Assembly: GCF_036924645.1 (NCBI RefSeq)
Contig: NZ_JAZHRX010000001.1
Location: 6,723,501-6,787,500 of the forward strand
DNA length: 64,000 nt
Reading direction: 5' to 3'
Source of the DNA: Bradyrhizobium sp. AZCC 2176
Lineage (GTDB): Bacteria > Pseudomonadota > Alphaproteobacteria > Rhizobiales > Xanthobacteraceae
The notes beneath the pieces were generated by a model. That model ran no database searches and was not told the origin of the DNA. It saw nothing but the letters and a program-made list of their open reading frames with translations. Shown in pieces: positions 60,931-64,000 of this stretch (its first letter is position 1; each line of letters begins with the position of its first letter). A program made the translations under genes and the position numbers.

Positions 60931-61330
60931 GTGACATCCCGCGCTGGTTTCTGTGGCCAGAGGAAGGACCCTGCAATAGTGGTGTGCCCGCTGCGACAAC
61001 TGTCATTGGCTCTGCGAGGGGCATCCGGACCAGCCGTGGTTAGGCGCGCGCGCCTGTACCTGCGGCGCTCCCGGAGCGCCATGCCCGGTCTGCAATCAAT
61101 CCGATGAGTCCACCGCGCCGGATCTTCCCGAGGGATTTCAGGCGGACGTCGAAAGCTCTCAGCAGTTGCCGCGCTACACTGGCATCGACATGGATGATCC
61201 GGACCGGCCGGAGATCGAGCATTTCGGAAACTGTCCTATCTGCGGCGAGCTGATCGACATGCGCGACCTCGCCCAGGTGATCGCGCATATGCACGGCCAA
61301 AAACCAGACCCGAAACCGGACAAACACTAG
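60927..61330 (+). pseudogene. Cys-rich zinc-binding protein, frameshifted
   Basis: Starts MSDIPRWFLWPEEG in the ATGA overlap, then changes frame near 60980 to WCARCDNCHWLCEGHPDQPW, ACTCGAPGAPCPVCN and, after a linker, NCPICGELIDMRDLAQVIAH, ending at TAG 61328. Multiple CxxC pairs and a final HxH indicate zinc fingers. A TAG directly precedes WCARC in this frame, so the present gene is broken. A shorter tail-like relative is at 41024. Confidence 0.55.
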
Positions 61331-61432
61331 GCGTGAACCCATAAATCTGCCAGGCGGATGGTTTGCGAGAGTCCGCTGTGCCCCCATAGCGAACAAATTC
61401 CGCTACGCAGCGAAATGACGCAATGGGCCATG

Positions 61433-62807
61433 TGTGGACGGCTCCGGTTTGGCAAGAGCTTTCTTCACGGTTTTGCAGCATTGGTCGTTGCAGCCATGTG
61501 TTCGGCCTTTTGATGCGGTTCACTTGACCGCTGGCCATAATGCCCTCCGCGGATCAGGTCCCTACCAACAACTCGCATTCAAGAATGCCTTGGCACATGT
61601 GGGTTGTCCTGATCGCCGGATCGACCGGCTCTGCATTACGTGCTGTTCGCCCTCCCAACCTTCACATCACGCCGGCTGTCCGGCGCGATTTCGTTTATCG
61701 CGCAAGCGCGACGGGTTCTTTGTATCGCTCGCCCGTGGCCATCATGGCCCAGACCATCCGCGCGATCTTGTTAGCGAGCGCGATAGCCGCAACCTTGGTC
61801 GGCCGCCTGGCCAGCAACGCCGTGAGCCAGGGCCGATGTTTGGTGCCATGGACCTTGGCGTAGCGGATGACAGAAAGCGCGCCGGCCACGAACAGGCCGC
61901 GCAGATAGCGGTCACCTTGCTTGCTTATATTGCCGAGCCTGTTCTTGCCTCCACTGGAGTGCTGTTTCGGCACCATACCGATCCAGGCCGAGAAGTTGCG
62001 CCCTGATCGGAAGGACTTTGGATCAGCAACGGCAGCGACCAAAGCGGTGGCCAGTACCGGACCGACGCCGGGGGCTGCCTCGAGCCTCATGCTCATCTCG
62101 TTGGATCGGTGCCATGCCCTGATCAGCCGGTCGAACTCCAGTATCTGCTGCTTGTTGCTTTGCAGTTGATCCCCGAGTGCCGAAAGACACGCACGAGCTA
62201 TGTCCGGAACTCGCTTGTCGTTCGGATCGGTGACGACATTGAGCAGTTCCTCGACACCGTGACGACCGACCGGCGCAACGATCCCGAACTCGGCAAGATG
62301 GGCCCGGATTGCATTAATCACCGAGGTCTGCTGGCGGACGAACAAATGGCGGGCGCGGTGCAGCACCAGACCGCTCTGCTGCTCGGCGGTCTTGGTCGGC
62401 ACGAACCGCATGTTGGCCCTGGTGACCGCCTCGCAAATGGCCTCTGCGTCAGTCGCGTCATTCTTCTGCCGCTTGACGTAGGGCTTCACATAGGCCGGCG
62501 GCATCAACCGCACGGTATGACCCAGTGCCTGGAGCTCGCGCGACCAATGGTGCGCCGAGCCGCAGGCTTCGATACCGACAAGACAAGGCGACAGCTTCTG
62601 GAAGAACGTCAGGACATAGCGACGTTTCAGTTGCCGGCGAACAATCACCTGTCCGCCAGCGTCAACGCCGTGAACCTGGAAAACCGACTTGGCGATATCT
62701 AAACCGATTGTCGTCATCGTCTGCATGGCTCGCTCCTCTGAATCGTGGGAGCCTTAACAGCGCCCACACCCATGGCACCGATGTGCCGGGTGGAGGAGCC
62801 GTCCACA
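61433..62807 (-). mobile_element. IS110-family element 2
   Basis: Bounded by inverted TGTGGACGGCTCC (61433-61445) and GGAGCCGTCCACA (62795-62807). Contains a complete transposase. Related to but distinct from element 1 at 45113. Confidence 0.75.
61695..62726 (-). CDS. IS110-family transposase
   Basis: A 343-residue transposase: MTTIGLDIAKSVFQVHGVDA (internal start possible at 62717), CLVGIEACGSAHHW, KRQKNDATDAEAICEAV (DEDD) and the C-terminal PGVGPVLATALVAAVADPKS then KQGDRYLRGLFVAGALSVIR. Intact. Shares layout and much of the sequence with the other IS110 transposase but differs along its length, so it is a different element. Confidence 0.9.
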   Translation of the reverse strand: MQTMTTIGLDIAKSVFQVHGVDAGGQVIVRRQLKRRYVLTFFQKLSPCLVGIEACGSAHHWSRELQALGHTVRLMPPAYVKPYVKRQKNDATDAEAICEAVTRANMRFVPTKTAEQQSGLVLHRARHLFVRQQTSVINAIRAHLAEFGIVAPVGRHGVEELLNVVTDPNDKRVPDIARACLSALGDQLQSNKQQILEFDRLIRAWHRSNEMSMRLEAAPGVGPVLATALVAAVADPKSFRSGRNFSAWIGMVPKQHSSGGKNRLGNISKQGDRYLRGLFVAGALSVIRYAKVHGTKHRPWLTALLARRPTKVAAIALANKIARMVWAMMATGERYKEPVALAR

Positions 62808-62833
62808 GCAACAACAACGGACATCGCAAACTG

Positions 62834-63331
62834 TTACATCTGCGCTTGAGGGGGTCGGAATTTGATGACAGCGATCAGACCAATCAGCATGAAGATGGCC
62901 AGCACAGCGGCCTGTGTGACCGCGAAGGGTGGTTCGGTCTGCATCGGAGCCAACGTATTGAGAGCCGAAACCTTCCCGAAGCTCTGCACGACCAAAACGA
63001 AGACGTTAAGATAAAGCGACACAACAGCGGTGATTATGTAGATCCAGCGCCATGCGCCTACCAGGTGCTCTTTGTACAAAGCAAACAGCGCGACGGCCAG
63101 GATCACACAAGCCACAATTCCGACACCCAAAGCCGGCGTGAAGCCGTGGATGGGAAAAAGAAATCCAGTCAAGCTGGTGAGCGCCGTTGTGAAGAGAAAA
63201 AGTGCGGTTGTGACCGGCAACGTGTTCGAGGCAAACATCCCGCCCACAACGATCAGTCCACTTCCGATTGCGACAAGGGTGATAATGACGCGCAAGATTG
63301 TGAAGGCGTCCACCGACATCCCTAGGATCAT
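62834..63331 (-). CDS. Membrane protein, four TM segments
   Basis: A 165-residue protein. Hydrophobic segments: VDAFTILRVIITLVAIGSGL, SNTLPVTTALFLFTTALTSL, PALGVGIVACVILAVALFAL and a C-terminal VLAIFMLIGLIAVIKF; WRWIYIITAVVSLYLNVFVL adds a fifth. No transport or catalytic motif. Likely inner membrane. Function unknown; the IS110 lies just behind it. Confidence 0.75.
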   Translation of the reverse strand: MILGMSVDAFTILRVIITLVAIGSGLIVVGGMFASNTLPVTTALFLFTTALTSLTGFLFPIHGFTPALGVGIVACVILAVALFALYKEHLVGAWRWIYIITAVVSLYLNVFVLVVQSFGKVSALNTLAPMQTEPPFAVTQAAVLAIFMLIGLIAVIKFRPPQAQM

Positions 63332-63629
63332 GGAAAGTCCCCGTTGTTGGCGTGCTCGCTCGTACGCCGGTGCGGCGCAGGCGCGAGATGATCGACCTGC
63401 TCGCGGTGGAGGAGCCGAAGCCTAAGCCGGCGAAGATGCGGGCGGTGTTGTACGAGACAGCGATCGACAGTTGTTCAAACGCATGCGGTCGTCTAGTTCG
63501 GCCCTAACCTAACAAGCGGTCAGTGCGCCCAGAAGGCCGGTACCCAACGAAAGAGGTCGCCAGCGACCGCCACATGGCAGGTGTTGTCCAAGCTCATGTT
63601 TGTCTCCTCGTGTACTTGGGTTGTACCAG
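63332..63629. other. Intergenic region
   Basis: About 300 bp between two reverse-strand genes. A stretch near 63370-63450 encodes MIDLLAVEEPKPKPAKM in the plus direction, resembling a small fragment of a rhizobial gene, but I cannot support a gene. Confidence 0.35.
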
Positions 63630-64000
63630 TCACTGTGCGGGCACGAGCGCCGGGGCGCCCTTGTCCTTGATCAAGAGCACCAGGAATTTCGCCGGCTGGG
63701 TGCCGCTTGCGTTCCGGTCGACGACATGAACATCATCGGGGCCTTCATAGAAGGTCTGTCCTGGTGTCAGTGTCACCTGTTGTCCACCCTTCAGCTGCAT
63801 CACGACGGAGCCCTCCAGCACGTAAACAAACGCATGTGCATTGTGTCGGTGAATAGCGCTCGACCCGCCGGGCGCATGCTCGACTGTGATCATCAGAGCT
63901 TCCCTGCCGGGATGCTCCGGAAGGTCCTTAGACATGAGTGACGTGACCTTAGGCTCCTGAGCCACCGCCGTGCGGGTCATGAGGCACAGAAGAACCAACG
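63630..64000 (-). CDS. Secreted cupin protein (5' end beyond window)
   Basis: At least 123 residues; the start lies beyond the right edge, since VLLCLMTRTAVAQ looks like the end of a signal peptide. The cupin core is clear: VEHAPGGSSAIHRHNAHAFV (metal-binding HxH), VLEGSVVMQLKGGQQVTLTP and FYEGPDDVHVVDRNASG (second His motif). Probably periplasmic, resembling the cupin at 56605. Ligand unknown. Confidence 0.8.
   Translation of the reverse strand, partial: LVLLCLMTRTAVAQEPKVTSLMSKDLPEHPGREALMITVEHAPGGSSAIHRHNAHAFVYVLEGSVVMQLKGGQQVTLTPGQTFYEGPDDVHVVDRNASGTQPAKFLVLLIKDKGAPALVPAQ

Noticed and set aside
1..64000. tRNA or rRNA genes
   Set aside because: I saw no cloverleaf-like or rRNA-like sequence; small tRNA could be missed by eye.

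Overview
The window is high-GC DNA that looks like an accessory (island-like) stretch of a Bradyrhizobium-type alphaproteobacterial chromosome. The evidence is indirect: many short lineage-typical proteins (DUF2934, DUF1488, PilZ, RlpA, a small ribbon-helix-helix protein), several SAM/cyclase/AAA/TPR signalling proteins, and IS families common in that group. I see no rRNA, tRNA or CRISPR array. Gene density is low in places, and many loci are broken: four transposase copies (IS4, two IS110, and IS1182 twice, one of them a remnant), several single-base frameshifts, and a striking number of isolated 3' gene ends.

Layout. 0.2-7 kb: small proteins, an AraC-type regulator, a PilZ protein, an HD-GYP phosphodiesterase, and a reverse-strand pair of a TAXI-type solute-binding protein and a repeat-containing secreted protein. 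7.4-12.3 kb: a large class III nucleotide cyclase cut in two by a complete IS4-family element with a 10-bp target duplication. 12.4-16.1 kb: a SnoaL-like protein, a secreted protein and a second cyclase with TPRs. 16.4-22.2 kb: glucan metabolism (GlgE maltosyltransferase, stand-alone maltokinase, frameshifted GlgX). 22.5-26.9 kb: small proteins, a Ku 3' remnant and a cyclase remnant. 26.9-34.5 kb: an MscS-related membrane protein, an intact SAM/cyclase/AAA/TPR protein, an IS1182 element and RlpA. 34.6-43.4 kb: small proteins, VOC protein, MASE1 hybrid histidine kinase, three SRAP 3' remnants, a second PilZ protein, an MFS transporter and a LuxR-type regulator. 43.5-44.9 kb: two tandem paralogous 47-53 aa peptides followed by a heme-oxygenase-like (HDO-type) putative diiron protein, the best candidate for an undescribed system here. 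45.1-54.5 kb: IS110, DUF2270 membrane protein, a diverged 0.75-kb duplication, a Tat-exported acetamidase/formamidase and an IS1182 remnant. 54.6-61.3 kb: small-protein clusters, cupin and DUF2237 proteins, an RHH protein and a run of tiny membrane proteins with ATGA-overlapping starts, plus a LigD 3' remnant. 61.4-64 kb: a second IS110, a membrane protein and a secreted cupin cut by the window edge.

How the parts fit. The intact proteins point to second-messenger signalling (three large class III cyclases, one disrupted, plus a fragment; one HD-GYP; two PilZ) and to alpha-glucan turnover by the GlgE route. The rest is a patchwork of small genes joined by recombination: a ~95-bp dispersed repeat (six copies), four 3' ends of ABC substrate-binding genes (two beside that repeat), and 3' ends of SRAP, Ku, LigD and RHH genes. 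All product names come from reading motifs by eye; no database search was possible.
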